A DNA stretch of 5,750 nucleotides from Gammaproteobacteria bacterium (GTDB lineage Bacteria > Pseudomonadota > Gammaproteobacteria > GCA-001735895). Within the stretch, counting starts at the first letter, position 1; each line of letters opens with the position of its first letter. Shown in pieces: positions 1 through 5,750 of this stretch. Where the stretch lies: positions 1 to 5,750 of the forward strand of contig JAPUFZ010000389.1 in the NCBI GenBank assembly GCA_027293245.1, written 5' to 3'. Both the position numbers and the translations under genes were made by a program. The notes beneath the pieces are model-generated. The model saw nothing but the letters and a program-made list of their open reading frames with translations, was not told the DNA's origin and did not search any database.

Positions 1-1162
1 TTAATGGTTCCAATGCGACCGGTCGTAATGTTTTTTTAGCAGCTTTTTCGTCATATTCATCAAAATCACAAAAACAATAGAGGATATCGTCGGTCAATTC
101 ATTAATGGTCGATACCCGCTGCCGATATAGATCGACAATACTGTGAAAATCCGTTTGATCGTCAAAATCGACGCCAATTTTTTGCAGGCGTTGCTTGACC
201 AGAGCGATAATTTGCTCGACTGGCTGGGATATTAAATATTGCGCATTAAGCCACTTCAGTTTTTCAGTATTAAAAATAGAAGCCGATTTATTAATATCAT
301 CGAGAGAAAAATATTCGATCATTTCGGATATGCTAAATAATTCCTGATCTCCGTGTGACCAGCCCAGTCGTACCAGGTAATTCAGTAACGCCTCGGCAAG
401 ATACCCATCCTCAAAATACTGCATGACACCCACTGCCCCATGTCTTTTTGACAGGCGTTTCCCATCATCACCGAGGATCATCGGTAGATGTGCGTATTCG
501 GGGCATTCGGCACCCAGAGCCTTAAGGATATTAATCTGTCTGGGGGTATTATTGACATGATCATCGCCTCTCACAACATGGGTGATTTGCATCTCCATGT
601 CATCAACCACTACGGTCAGATTATAGGTTGGGGTGCCATCGCTACGAGCGATAATCAAATCATCCAGCTCCGCATTGCTAACGCTAATATCACCTTTGAC
701 ATGATCGTAAAATTTAACTACTCCCTGCTGCGGATTTTTAAACCTTACTACCAGTTCAGAATCACTACCCGGTTTCAGGTTAAGCTCTCGACAGCAACCG
801 TCATAGCGTGGTTTTTCCTTCGCTGCCATTTGGGTCGCGCGGAGTGATTCCAGTCGTTGTTTTGAACAGCAACAATAGTATGCACTGTCCTGTTTGATTA
901 ACTGATGTATTACCTCGCTATAGCGATCAAATCTCTTGGTCTGGTAATAAGGGCCTTCTTCATAATCCAGCTTCAACCAGCGCATGGCGTCCAGAATTGC
1001 CTGAACCGAAGCTTCAGTCGAGCGTTCTCGATCCGTATCCTCTATTCGTAATACGAATGTGCCGCCCATTTTTCTTGCGAAAAGCCATGAAAATAAAGCG
1101 GTACGAGCACCGCCCAGGTGTAGAAAACCGGTAGGGCTGGGGGCGAAACGGGTTTTAATCAT
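1..1162 (-). CDS. gltX: Glutamyl-tRNA synthetase (class I), C-terminus cut by window edge
   Basis: This cytoplasmic enzyme uses ATP to charge tRNA-Glu with glutamate. I translated 387 codons from the ATG at 1160-1162 with no stop before the window edge; E. coli GltX is 471 residues, so roughly the last 85, part of the anticodon-binding region, are missing. The start gives [20 protein letters not shown], with the class I HIGH-type motif as HLGG (15-18). RIEDTD (39-44), the DDLII segment (167-171), RGDDH (198-202) and [12 protein letters not shown] (205-216) follow, and the KMSKS-type motif is KRLSK (235-239). [14 protein letters not shown] (261-274) and [11 protein letters not shown] (292-302) match the E. 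coli enzyme closely. A good ribosome binding site lies 7 bases upstream. In the zinc-binding insertion the E. coli ligands C98, C100, C125 and H127 align with C97, C99, C124 and E126, and there are extra cysteines at 98 and 123. Whether the enzyme is discriminating cannot be told from this. Identity is certain. Confidence 0.97.
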   Translation of the reverse strand, partial: MIKTRFAPSPTGFLHLGGARTALFSWLFARKMGGTFVLRIEDTDRERSTEASVQAILDAMRWLKLDYEEGPYYQTKRFDRYSEVIHQLIKQDSAYYCCCSKQRLESLRATQMAAKEKPRYDGCCRELNLKPGSDSELVVRFKNPQQGVVKFYDHVKGDISVSNAELDDLIIARSDGTPTYNLTVVVDDMEMQITHVVRGDDHVNNTPRQINILKALGAECPEYAHLPMILGDDGKRLSKRHGAVGVMQYFEDGYLAEALLNYLVRLGWSHGDQELFSISEMIEYFSLDDINKSASIFNTEKLKWLNAQYLISQPVEQIIALVKQRLQKIGVDFDDQTDFHSIVDLYRQRVSTINELTDDILYCFCDFDEYDEKAAKKTLRPVALEPL

Positions 1163-1169
1163 TAAGGAG

Positions 1170-1174
1170 CCTCT
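1170..1174 (-). promoter_or_regulatory. Ribosome binding site of gltX
   Basis: On the minus strand the sequence reads AGAGG, then 7 bases, then the ATG at 1162. The match to the 16S rRNA tail and the spacing are both good, which supports this ATG as the gltX start. Confidence 0.75.
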
Positions 1175-1220
1175 GATTAATTCTGAGTCATTCAGATGTG
1201 AAGTTAAAATCCGGGGCCGT

Positions 1221-1238
1221 ATTCTACCAAAGTAGAAT
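1221..1238. repeat. Perfect 7-base inverted repeat (ATTCTAC-CAAA-GTAGAAT)
   Basis: The two arms, 1221-1227 and 1232-1238, are exact reverse complements separated by four bases. The stem is AT-rich and has no T run after it on the minus strand, so it is a weak candidate for an intrinsic terminator of the upstream operon. It overlaps the candidate gltX -10 element, which would suit an operator, but a chance hairpin is also possible. Confidence 0.5.
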
Positions 1239-1249
1239 CAGTTTCATAT
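1221..1249 (-). promoter_or_regulatory. Candidate extended -10 promoter for gltX
   Basis: On the minus strand TGGTAGAAT (1229-1221) resembles a sigma-70 extended -10 element: TG, one base, then TAGAAT, which differs from TATAAT at one position. The hexamer 17 bases further upstream, ATATGA (1249-1244), is a poor -35 element, so the promoter would rely on the TG extension. Transcription would begin near 1214 and leave a leader of about 50 bases before gltX. This is inferred from pattern matching alone. The -10 lies inside the inverted repeat at 1221-1238, which could instead be a protein-binding site. Confidence 0.35.
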
Positions 1250-1271
1250 GCGGGTTTCAATAAATTGCGGG

Positions 1272-1916
1272 TCAGTATTTTTGCTGCAATTTCATTACGA
1301 TACCACTGCGTTCAAGTTCGGTATGTCTGAGGAATGAGTTGCCCAGTAGCGCTTCACGGGGATTCGAGCCCTCGATAACCATTGCTGCTACATTGACTAC
1401 CCTGATACCACCGACCATGACACTGTCCAGCGTAATCTTCCATACCGGTACAGTGGCTGCCGCCGTATTGGCATAACCTCTCTCCCCCTTTTTAAAATCG
1501 ATACCAATCTGGCTGGCGTGCCGACCACTCATGGTAACAAAGGTGGCCCCGGTATCGACCAGGAAACGCGTTGGCTTGCCATTAATCTTGCCATTGACAT
1601 AATACATACCCTGTAACTCCGGATAGATTTTTTTAATCCTGACCTGGCGCTTTTTGAAGCTACCCTGAATCGACTGATTTAAACCGAGTTTTTGGCTTTT
1701 CCCATCTATTATCACAACCGCACCTCGGCCCGAGGCCGACTCCAGCGTGACGCCCTTGAAGGTCTCACCCTTGCTGAGCAGCTTTTGCTCGCCCTCTATT
1801 TGCAACAGGGCCTTGTTAGTAAACAGGGCGATCACTCGTACTTCGACCGCCATGGACGCGGGCGCGAACAGGTAAAATACCAGCAACAATAACATCAGTC
1901 GTGTTGATTTATTCAT
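1272..1916 (-). CDS. Exported retropepsin-like aspartic protease (clan AA)
   Basis: This 214-residue protein is probably a periplasmic or membrane-anchored aspartic protease whose substrate is unknown. Residues 1-23 look like a signal peptide: a basic start, a hydrophobic core (LMLLLLVFYLF), then ASMA with likely cleavage before V24. A small beta-rich region (about 24-90) follows. The protease domain (about 100-214) contains the catalytic motif FLVDTGATFVTMS (118-130, Asp121) and, near the end, ALLGNSFL (189-196), the pattern of bacterial retropepsin-like proteins. With only one DTG motif it should work as a homodimer. Residues 24-90, with the phrases GVTLES and AVVIIDGKSQKLGLNQSI, resemble the small beta domain of GspC/PilP-type proteins; that is my inference. 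The ATG overlaps the pgpA stop codon by four bases (ATGA), so translation is probably coupled. It is the last gene of the cluster. The family is clear; the biological role is not known to me. Confidence 0.85.
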   Translation of the reverse strand: MNKSTRLMLLLLVFYLFAPASMAVEVRVIALFTNKALLQIEGEQKLLSKGETFKGVTLESASGRGAVVIIDGKSQKLGLNQSIQGSFKKRQVRIKKIYPELQGMYYVNGKINGKPTRFLVDTGATFVTMSGRHASQIGIDFKKGERGYANTAAATVPVWKITLDSVMVGGIRVVNVAAMVIEGSNPREALLGNSFLRHTELERSGIVMKLQQKY

Positions 1917-2419
1917 AGTTCTTTAAGCCAAAACAGCCAGGATATCTGGAGACATGCAAATGCATATAAACCGGCGAGCAGATCATCAATCATGATGCCA
2001 AAGCCACCCGTTATGCGTTTATCGGCGAGTTTTACCGGCCATGGTTTGACGATGTCAAAGAATCTAAACAGTAGGAAACCGGCCAAAATCCATTGCCAGG
2101 TCACAGCTGGAATCGCAATCATGGTAATCCAGTATCCAATAAATTCATCCCATACAATTCCCGAATGATCGTGAACGCCGAGGGCCTTACTGGTTTTATG
2201 ACAAAGGAAAACACCAATAAAAAATCCGGCGGCTACGACTATTAAATAAGGCACCAACTCAAGCTGACTCAAGAGCAAATACAGGGGAATGGCTACCAGA
2301 GTACCCATGGTCCCGGGTGCGTAGGGCGACAGGCCCGAACCGAACCCCAGGGACAGAAAATGGATCGGATTAGACAACATCGAAGCTGGTATTGGCCTAG
2401 TCAAAATGTCGATACCCAT
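1913..2419 (-). CDS. pgpA: Phosphatidylglycerophosphatase A
   Basis: This inner-membrane enzyme removes the phosphate from phosphatidylglycerophosphate to give phosphatidylglycerol. The 168 residues carry all the family blocks: SGLSPYAPGTMGTL (28-41), HDHSGIVWDEFIGYW (83-97), DIVKPWPVK (122-130) and GGFGIMIDDLLAG (138-150). The acidic residues in these blocks are the expected metal and catalytic side chains. Hydrophobic segments lie near 43-50, 56-74, 93-105, 109-121 and 146-165. The chosen ATG leaves 16 residues before SNP, close to the E. coli protein, but it lies inside thiL (23-base overlap) and has only a weak ribosome binding site. Met14 is an alternative that would almost remove the overlap, though it has no better binding site. 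The stop codon overlaps the start of the following protease gene. Identity is certain; the exact start is less so. Confidence 0.95.
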   Translation of the reverse strand: MGIDILTRPIPASMLSNPIHFLSLGFGSGLSPYAPGTMGTLVAIPLYLLLSQLELVPYLIVVAAGFFIGVFLCHKTSKALGVHDHSGIVWDEFIGYWITMIAIPAVTWQWILAGFLLFRFFDIVKPWPVKLADKRITGGFGIMIDDLLAGLYAFACLQISWLFWLKEL

Positions 2420-3353
2420 GCCAGTCGTTTAAATCGATCGCCTGATTACCCTCAATAAGAGTGTAGTTCGAATCTGTAATTTCACCGATTTCAGTGAGTA
2501 AGCAATCAGGGTTATCCAGATTCCATGACACAACGGCAGGCCAAAATTTACTCGCCAGGGTGAAACACAGCTCATAGTCATCACCACCATTTAGTGCATG
2601 GGCATAAGCCTCATTTTGTTTGATCCAGTGGTTCACCGGCAAGTCTGCCTGTCGAATCAGGGCGCCGACCCGGCTACGTCGAAGAATATGGCCTAAATCC
2701 CCAACCAGACCATCTGAAAGATCTATCGCGGACGAGGCATGTCGGCCAAGAAAATCTACCAGTTCGAGGCGTGGGACTGGCCGCTTCAATGCCGATAAAC
2801 ACAAATCTTTAATCGATTCCGGTAATACCGTGCGCTGCTGCAAATGCGCGAGACCCAGCGAAGCATTGCCGAGGACCCCTGAAACCAGAATTTTATCACC
2901 TACCCGGGCTCCGTCCCGGGTTAGCTGCCGACCGACTTCAACTAGCCCTGTTACCTGCACCGTGACTGACAACGGACCGCGACAGGTATCACCGCCGATC
3001 AGCTCAACCTGATACTGCTCGGCGGTTTGCTTCAGGCCTTCGGAGAATGACTGCAACCAGTTTGCGTCAAAATCAGGCAAACTCAGTGATAACAGAAACC
3101 AGGCAGGTGTCGCCGCCATGGCCGCGAGGTCACTCAGATTAACCGCCAGGGCCTTACAGGCTATATCTGCGGCAGGGGTTGATTCAGGAAAATGTACACC
3201 ACTGATCAGTGTATCGATGCTCATCACAGCCTGCATTCCTTCAGGCACACTAACCACTGCAGCATCGTCGCCCAGGGATAATATAGCGGGATAGCGTGCC
3301 GAACCGATATTAGCGAAGTAACGCTCGATTAGTGAAAATTCATTCAACGACAC
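2397..3353 (-). CDS. thiL: Thiamine-monophosphate kinase
   Basis: This cytoplasmic kinase phosphorylates thiamine monophosphate with ATP to give thiamine diphosphate. The 318 residues match the usual length. Motifs in order are LSLGDDAAVV (25-34), MSIDTLISGVHF (44-55), ALAVNLSDLAAM (68-79), ELIGGDT (117-123), SSAIDLSDGL (207-216) and LNGGDDYEL (254-262). The aspartates in these motifs are the magnesium and nucleotide ligands of this PurM-like family. The start is GTG at 3351-3353. It places EFSLIERYF at residues 5-13, as in E. coli ThiL, the next methionine is at residue 40, and an AGG-containing ribosome binding site lies 9 bases upstream. The gene follows nusB after 35 bases and runs 23 bases into pgpA, consistent with one transcript and coupled translation. 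The neighbours nusB and pgpA are its classic partners. Identity is certain. Confidence 0.96.
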   Translation of the reverse strand: MSLNEFSLIERYFANIGSARYPAILSLGDDAAVVSVPEGMQAVMSIDTLISGVHFPESTPAADIACKALAVNLSDLAAMAATPAWFLLSLSLPDFDANWLQSFSEGLKQTAEQYQVELIGGDTCRGPLSVTVQVTGLVEVGRQLTRDGARVGDKILVSGVLGNASLGLAHLQQRTVLPESIKDLCLSALKRPVPRLELVDFLGRHASSAIDLSDGLVGDLGHILRRSRVGALIRQADLPVNHWIKQNEAYAHALNGGDDYELCFTLASKFWPAVVSWNLDNPDCLLTEIGEITDSNYTLIEGNQAIDLNDWHGYRHFD

Positions 3354-3362
3354 GGAGTGAGA

Positions 3363-3367
3363 CCTGT
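3363..3367 (-). promoter_or_regulatory. Ribosome binding site supporting the GTG start of thiL
   Basis: On the minus strand ACAGG lies 9 bases before the GTG at 3353. It is a moderate match, but no ATG is available nearby, so together with the alignment to E. coli ThiL it decides the start. Confidence 0.5.
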
Positions 3368-3388
3368 AGGTGAAACCCTGGCGCCCCG

Positions 3389-3841
3389 TCAGGTGGCAGC
3401 TTCTAGATTTCGAATTTGCCGGGACAGCGGGTCGAGTACGCCATTCACAAACTTGTGGCCTTCGTCGGCACCGTAAGTCCTGGCCAAATTAACCGCCTCA
3501 TTGATGACTACCCTGTAGGGAATTTCAAGATGATGAATAAATTCATAGGTGGCGATGCGCAGTATATTGCGTTCGATCGGATCAACACGGTCTTCTGAGT
3601 TTGTGATAAATTTTCGGTAGGTCTCGTCGAGCTGTTTGACCTCGGCAGGAATTTGATAAAGCAGTTCAAGAAAGTAGGCTTCATCGCCGGCAGAAACACC
3701 CTGCTCTTCCATATAGTGTTGCTTGATCCAGTCTAGATCTTCGCCGGAAATTTGCCATTGGTAGAGCGCCTGCAAAACCTTGTTACGAGCATGCTTGCGC
3801 TTCTTGATAAATCGCGCGTTATCTGCCGGGATAGTTTTCAT
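3389..3841 (-). CDS. nusB: Transcription antitermination factor NusB
   Basis: NusB pairs with ribosomal protein S10 (NusE), binds boxA RNA and lets RNA polymerase read through rRNA operons. The protein has 150 residues against about 139 in E. coli and is all-helical in the family. The N-terminal RNA-binding patch is KKRKHARNKVLQALYQWQ (13-30), preceded by a somewhat longer leader than usual. ERNILRIATYE (90-100), IPYRVVINEAVNLARTYG (107-124) and KFVNGVLD (130-137) are the standard C-terminal blocks. The ATG begins 9 bases after the ribH stop, with only a weak binding site in that gap, so translation probably depends on ribosomes arriving from ribH. The pairing with ribH is widespread in proteobacteria. 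No domain is missing. Confidence 0.96.
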   Translation of the reverse strand: MKTIPADNARFIKKRKHARNKVLQALYQWQISGEDLDWIKQHYMEEQGVSAGDEAYFLELLYQIPAEVKQLDETYRKFITNSEDRVDPIERNILRIATYEFIHHLEIPYRVVINEAVNLARTYGADEGHKFVNGVLDPLSRQIRNLEAAT

Positions 3842-3850
3842 CGATACCGG

Positions 3851-4324
3851 CTAACCGATCTTTCTTAGTAAACTAATCATTTCCATCGCCGCCATCGCAG
3901 CGTCTGCTCCCTTATTGCCAGCTTTGGTTCCGGCGCGTTCGATGGCCTGCTCGATGGTATCGGTGGTCAGGACACCATTGATTACAGGAATTGAATGCTG
4001 CAATGCCAGGTTTGCCATCGCCTTTGCATTTTCACCTGCGACAATATCGAAATGGGGTGTCGATCCACGAATCACGGCACCGAGACCAATGATCGCATCG
4101 AATTTCTCCGAGGTCGCAAACCTTTGCACAACCAGTGCCATTTCCAGAGCGCCTGGAACATGGCTGACAGTAATATCCGCTTCCTTGATTCCCGCCCGCT
4201 GTAGTGTGTCGAGTGCACCCTGTAACAGGCTCTCAACGATGAACCCGTTAAAGCGACCGACTACGATGGCCAGCTTTGCCTGGTTCACAGTAAGGTCACC
4301 ATTGATCTGTTTTACTTCACTCAT
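3851..4324 (-). CDS. ribH: 6,7-dimethyl-8-ribityllumazine synthase
   Basis: This enzyme condenses 5-amino-6-ribitylamino-uracil with 3,4-dihydroxy-2-butanone 4-phosphate, the product of the RibB domain encoded just upstream, to form the lumazine that riboflavin synthase uses. The 157 residues match the family. Key blocks are [13 protein letters not shown] (22-34, with the aromatic substrate-binding Phe25), [11 protein letters not shown] (54-64), [12 protein letters not shown] (82-93, with the catalytic-type His91), [12 protein letters not shown] (116-127) and [11 protein letters not shown] (129-139, with the phosphate-binding Arg130). The family usually assembles into pentamers or larger shells. 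The ATG has one of the best ribosome binding sites in the window, 7 bases upstream, so it may be translated more strongly than its neighbours. It lies 44 bases after ribBA and 9 bases before nusB. Confidence 0.97.
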   Translation of the reverse strand: MSEVKQINGDLTVNQAKLAIVVGRFNGFIVESLLQGALDTLQRAGIKEADITVSHVPGALEMALVVQRFATSEKFDAIIGLGAVIRGSTPHFDIVAGENAKAMANLALQHSIPVINGVLTTDTIEQAIERAGTKAGNKGADAAMAAMEMISLLRKIG

Positions 4325-4331
4325 ACCAGTA

Positions 4332-4337
4332 CCTCTT
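4332..4337 (-). promoter_or_regulatory. Strong ribosome binding site of ribH
   Basis: On the minus strand AAGAGG lies 7 bases before the ATG at 4324. It is clearly better than the sites in front of ribBA, nusB, pgpA and the protease gene, and it fixes the ribH start. Confidence 0.8.
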
Positions 4338-4368
4338 TCCAGATATCTTTCAAACCTAACAACCCGCG

Positions 4369-5466
4369 TTAATCGGAATAATATTCAACCACTTCGAGAC
4401 CAAACCCGGCCAACGCATGAAATTTCTTTGGCGCACTCAGTACACTCATTTTGCGCACACCGAGGTCAGCGAGAATTTGCGCACCAATACCATAGGTTCT
4501 CAAATCATCAGGATTATCTTCTTCGTGACTGCTCTCATCGCGGATTATTGATTCAATTTTTGCCACCATCTCTTTGGGCGATTCGGCCTGTCGTAAAAAA
4601 ACAATGACGCCCTGGCCTTCCTTATCGATGGTTTTCATTACATCGTGTAATGGCCACCCGCGGCCTACGGTACCCAGCAATGTATCGGTAAGCGTATTTT
4701 GTACATGTACCCGTACCAGGATGGCCTGGTCAGGGTCAATTTTACCTTTTACCAGTGCGAAATGCAGTTCCTGGGCAGTGGTATCCTCGTAAGCGAACAA
4801 CTCGAATTCACCATAATCGGTCGGAAAGCGCGTCTCGACTATGCGTTCAATGGTATGTTCGTTTTCAATACGGTAGCGTATCAAGTCTTCTATAGTGCCT
4901 ATTTTCAATCCATGCTTTTTGGCGAAGACCTCGAGATCGTTTCTTCTCGCCATGCTACCATCATCATTGAGAATCTCGACAATCACAGCCGCTGCCTGAA
5001 ACCCAGCCAGGCGCGCGAGATCACAACCGGCTTCGGTGTGACCTGCACGAAACAGGACACCGCCCTTACGCGCCATCACCGGGAAAATATGCCCCGGTTG
5101 GACGATATCTTCGGCTTGCGCATCTGCCTTAACAGCCGCACGGACAGTGGTTGCCCGGTCCGCTGCAGATATACCGGTAGTAACACCCTCGGCTGCTTCG
5201 ATAGACACGGTAAAATTAGTTTCCATCTGGGCTTTACTATCACCCACCATCAAGGGCAGGCGAAGTTGTCTACAACGCTGCTCGGACAGGGTCAGGCAAA
5301 TGAGACCACGGCCATGTTTTGCCATAAAATTAATGTCGGCGGCTTTCACCATTTCGGCAGCCATCAATATATCGCCTTCATTTTCACGATCCTCATCATC
5401 CATGATGACGACCATTTTTCCGGCCCTGATATCTTCGATAATTTCTTTGGTACTATTCAGTTTCAT
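4369..5466 (-). CDS. ribBA: 3,4-dihydroxy-2-butanone 4-phosphate synthase with a degenerate GTP cyclohydrolase II-like domain
   Basis: The N-terminal half (1 to about 200) makes 3,4-dihydroxy-2-butanone 4-phosphate from ribulose 5-phosphate. It is intact: the acidic metal loop [10 protein letters not shown] (23-32), HGRGLIC (51-57), [11 protein letters not shown] (97-107) and [13 protein letters not shown] (124-136), then [16 protein letters not shown] (140-155) with His143, and Glu164. The C-terminal half (about 205-365) has the GTP cyclohydrolase II fold signature: [16 protein letters not shown] (250-265), [11 protein letters not shown] (283-293) and [16 protein letters not shown] (323-338). 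However, it contains no cysteine at all, so the three zinc ligands of RibA are gone; the usual RQEGRGIGL reads RQAESPKEM (292-300), and an acidic stretch ([11 protein letters not shown], 311-321) interrupts it. I infer that this half does not make the pyrimidine precursor, as reported for RibBX-type proteins, and that a separate ribA exists elsewhere. The ATG lies 16 bases after ribE, with only a weak binding site inside a hairpin. Confidence 0.95.
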   Translation of the reverse strand: MKLNSTKEIIEDIRAGKMVVIMDDEDRENEGDILMAAEMVKAADINFMAKHGRGLICLTLSEQRCRQLRLPLMVGDSKAQMETNFTVSIEAAEGVTTGISAADRATTVRAAVKADAQAEDIVQPGHIFPVMARKGGVLFRAGHTEAGCDLARLAGFQAAAVIVEILNDDGSMARRNDLEVFAKKHGLKIGTIEDLIRYRIENEHTIERIVETRFPTDYGEFELFAYEDTTAQELHFALVKGKIDPDQAILVRVHVQNTLTDTLLGTVGRGWPLHDVMKTIDKEGQGVIVFLRQAESPKEMVAKIESIIRDESSHEEDNPDDLRTYGIGAQILADLGVRKMSVLSAPKKFHALAGFGLEVVEYYSD

Positions 5467-5469
5467 TTT

Positions 5470-5484
5470 GATAGCCCGGCTATC
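5470..5484 (-). repeat. Perfect inverted repeat over the ribBA translation start region
   Basis: GATAGCC and GGCTATC form exact 7-base arms around a single central base; as RNA this is a 6-base-pair stem with a 3-base loop. It begins inside the TGA stop of ribE and ends 3 bases before the ribBA ATG, so it fills nearly the whole 16-base junction. The only GG-rich bases that could pair with 16S rRNA lie in the loop and stem. It may limit free initiation on ribBA so that translation depends on ribosomes finishing ribE, but chance is possible for so short a stem. Confidence 0.5.
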
Positions 5485-5750
5485 ATGATTTGATAAAACC
5501 TGATTTTAGCAGTGCAGCCATCAACTGCTTATCAGAAGTATTATTGGCGTCCGCCCTGCCGCGCATCAGTCGCTCAAGATATCGAGCGATAATATCAACC
5601 TCGATATTAACCTGCGACTGAAGGCGATAATACTGAAACAGAGTCTTTTCACGCGTATGCGGCACTATATTGACCTCGAAGCGATTATTATCGACCCGGT
5701 TAACAGTCAGGCTGGTACCATCGATGGTAACAGAACCCTTCTCGGCAATA
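5483..5750 (-). CDS. ribE: Riboflavin synthase alpha chain, C-terminal 88 residues
   Basis: This enzyme dismutates two 6,7-dimethyl-8-ribityllumazine molecules into riboflavin and the pyrimidine that RibH reuses. Only the 3' part is present; the frame is open to the window edge and the true start lies beyond it. The visible 88 residues are the end of the second lumazine-binding barrel: the family signature VTIDGTSLTVNRVD (7-20 of the visible part), then FEVNIVPHTREKTLF (24-38) and VNIEVDIIARYLERL (47-61), where the family has the conserved IPHT/IPET and VNIE-D blocks. A polar tail and a short final helix, LMAALLKSGFIKS, follow. The GTG at 5663-5665 is an internal valine codon, not a start, because homology continues upstream of it. 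The gene is called ribC in E. coli. It is followed after 16 bases by ribBA. Confidence 0.93.
   Translation of the reverse strand, partial: IAEKGSVTIDGTSLTVNRVDNNRFEVNIVPHTREKTLFQYYRLQSQVNIEVDIIARYLERLMRGRADANNTSDKQLMAALLKSGFIKS

Larger units (their letters stand above)
1163..1271. other. 109-base gap between the protease gene and gltX
   Basis: This is the only sizeable non-coding stretch in the window and separates the seven-gene cluster from gltX on the same strand. It holds a gltX ribosome binding site, a perfect 7-base inverted repeat at 1221-1238, a candidate extended -10 promoter that overlaps that repeat, and a 7-base direct repeat (TGCGGGT on the plus strand at 1249-1255 and 1266-1272). 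I see no tRNA, no small ORF with a convincing start, and no stem followed by a run of T on the minus strand. Confidence 0.7.

Noticed and set aside
488..847. Plus-strand open frame of 119 codons opposite gltX
   Set aside because: The minus strand here encodes well-conserved GltX blocks, and the plus-strand product resembles nothing I know.
1211..1238. Intrinsic terminator after the protease gene
   Set aside because: The 7-base stem is AT-rich and is followed on the minus strand by ACGGCCCCGG, not by a run of T, so it lacks the second half of an intrinsic terminator.
4325..4368. FMN riboswitch or other structured leader before ribH
   Set aside because: The gap is only 44 bases, far too short for an FMN aptamer, and shows only a ribosome binding site and a short palindrome (AGATATCT).
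3915..4607. Plus-strand open frame of 230 codons spanning ribH and the end of ribBA
   Set aside because: It runs antisense across two real genes and their gap, and its product is low in recognisable features. It is a shadow of the codon usage on the other strand.
4699..5493. Plus-strand open frame of 264 codons opposite ribBA
   Set aside because: It lies antisense to a gene with intact family motifs, shows no recognisable domain and has no supported start; long antisense frames are common opposite conserved genes.
5483..5665. A separate 60-residue protein starting at GTG 5665
   Set aside because: Riboflavin synthase homology continues in the same frame upstream to the window edge, so this GTG is an internal valine codon of ribE.

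Overview
The window suggests a gammaproteobacterium. The proteins align motif by motif with Escherichia coli and Pseudomonas homologues, and the order riboflavin synthase - ribBA - ribH - nusB - thiL - pgpA is the arrangement I know from Pseudomonas-type gammaproteobacteria; E. coli has a shorter version without the riboflavin synthase and ribB genes. Base composition is balanced, and I see no insertion sequences, tRNAs, rRNAs, CRISPR arrays or obvious transferred DNA. The genus cannot be named from this window.

All eight genes lie on the minus strand, so transcription runs from position 5750 down to 1. The first seven are packed tightly enough to be one operon. In reading order they are: the 3' end of riboflavin synthase (ribE, 5483-5750, cut by the window edge); a DHBP synthase fused to a GTP cyclohydrolase II-like domain (ribBA, 4369-5466); lumazine synthase (ribH, 3851-4324); the antitermination factor nusB (3389-3841); thiamine-monophosphate kinase thiL (2397-3353, GTG start); phosphatidylglycerophosphatase A (pgpA, 1913-2419); and an exported retropepsin-like aspartic protease (1272-1916). 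Gaps are 16, 44, 9 and 35 bases, followed by overlaps of 23 and 4 bases. A 109-base gap then precedes gltX (glutamyl-tRNA synthetase, 1-1162), which loses its C-terminal end at the window edge and probably has its own promoter in that gap.

RibE, RibBA and RibH cover the ribulose-5-phosphate branch and the last two steps of riboflavin synthesis. NusB serves rRNA transcription, ThiL makes thiamine diphosphate and PgpA makes phosphatidylglycerol. The operon therefore combines cofactor supply with core growth functions.

I found no undescribed multi-gene system; this is a housekeeping locus. The points worth a second look are the GTP cyclohydrolase II-like half of RibBA, which contains no cysteine and so cannot hold the usual zinc; a changed zinc-site pattern in GltX; an uncharacterised exported aspartic protease coupled to pgpA; and a small perfect hairpin over the ribBA translation start.
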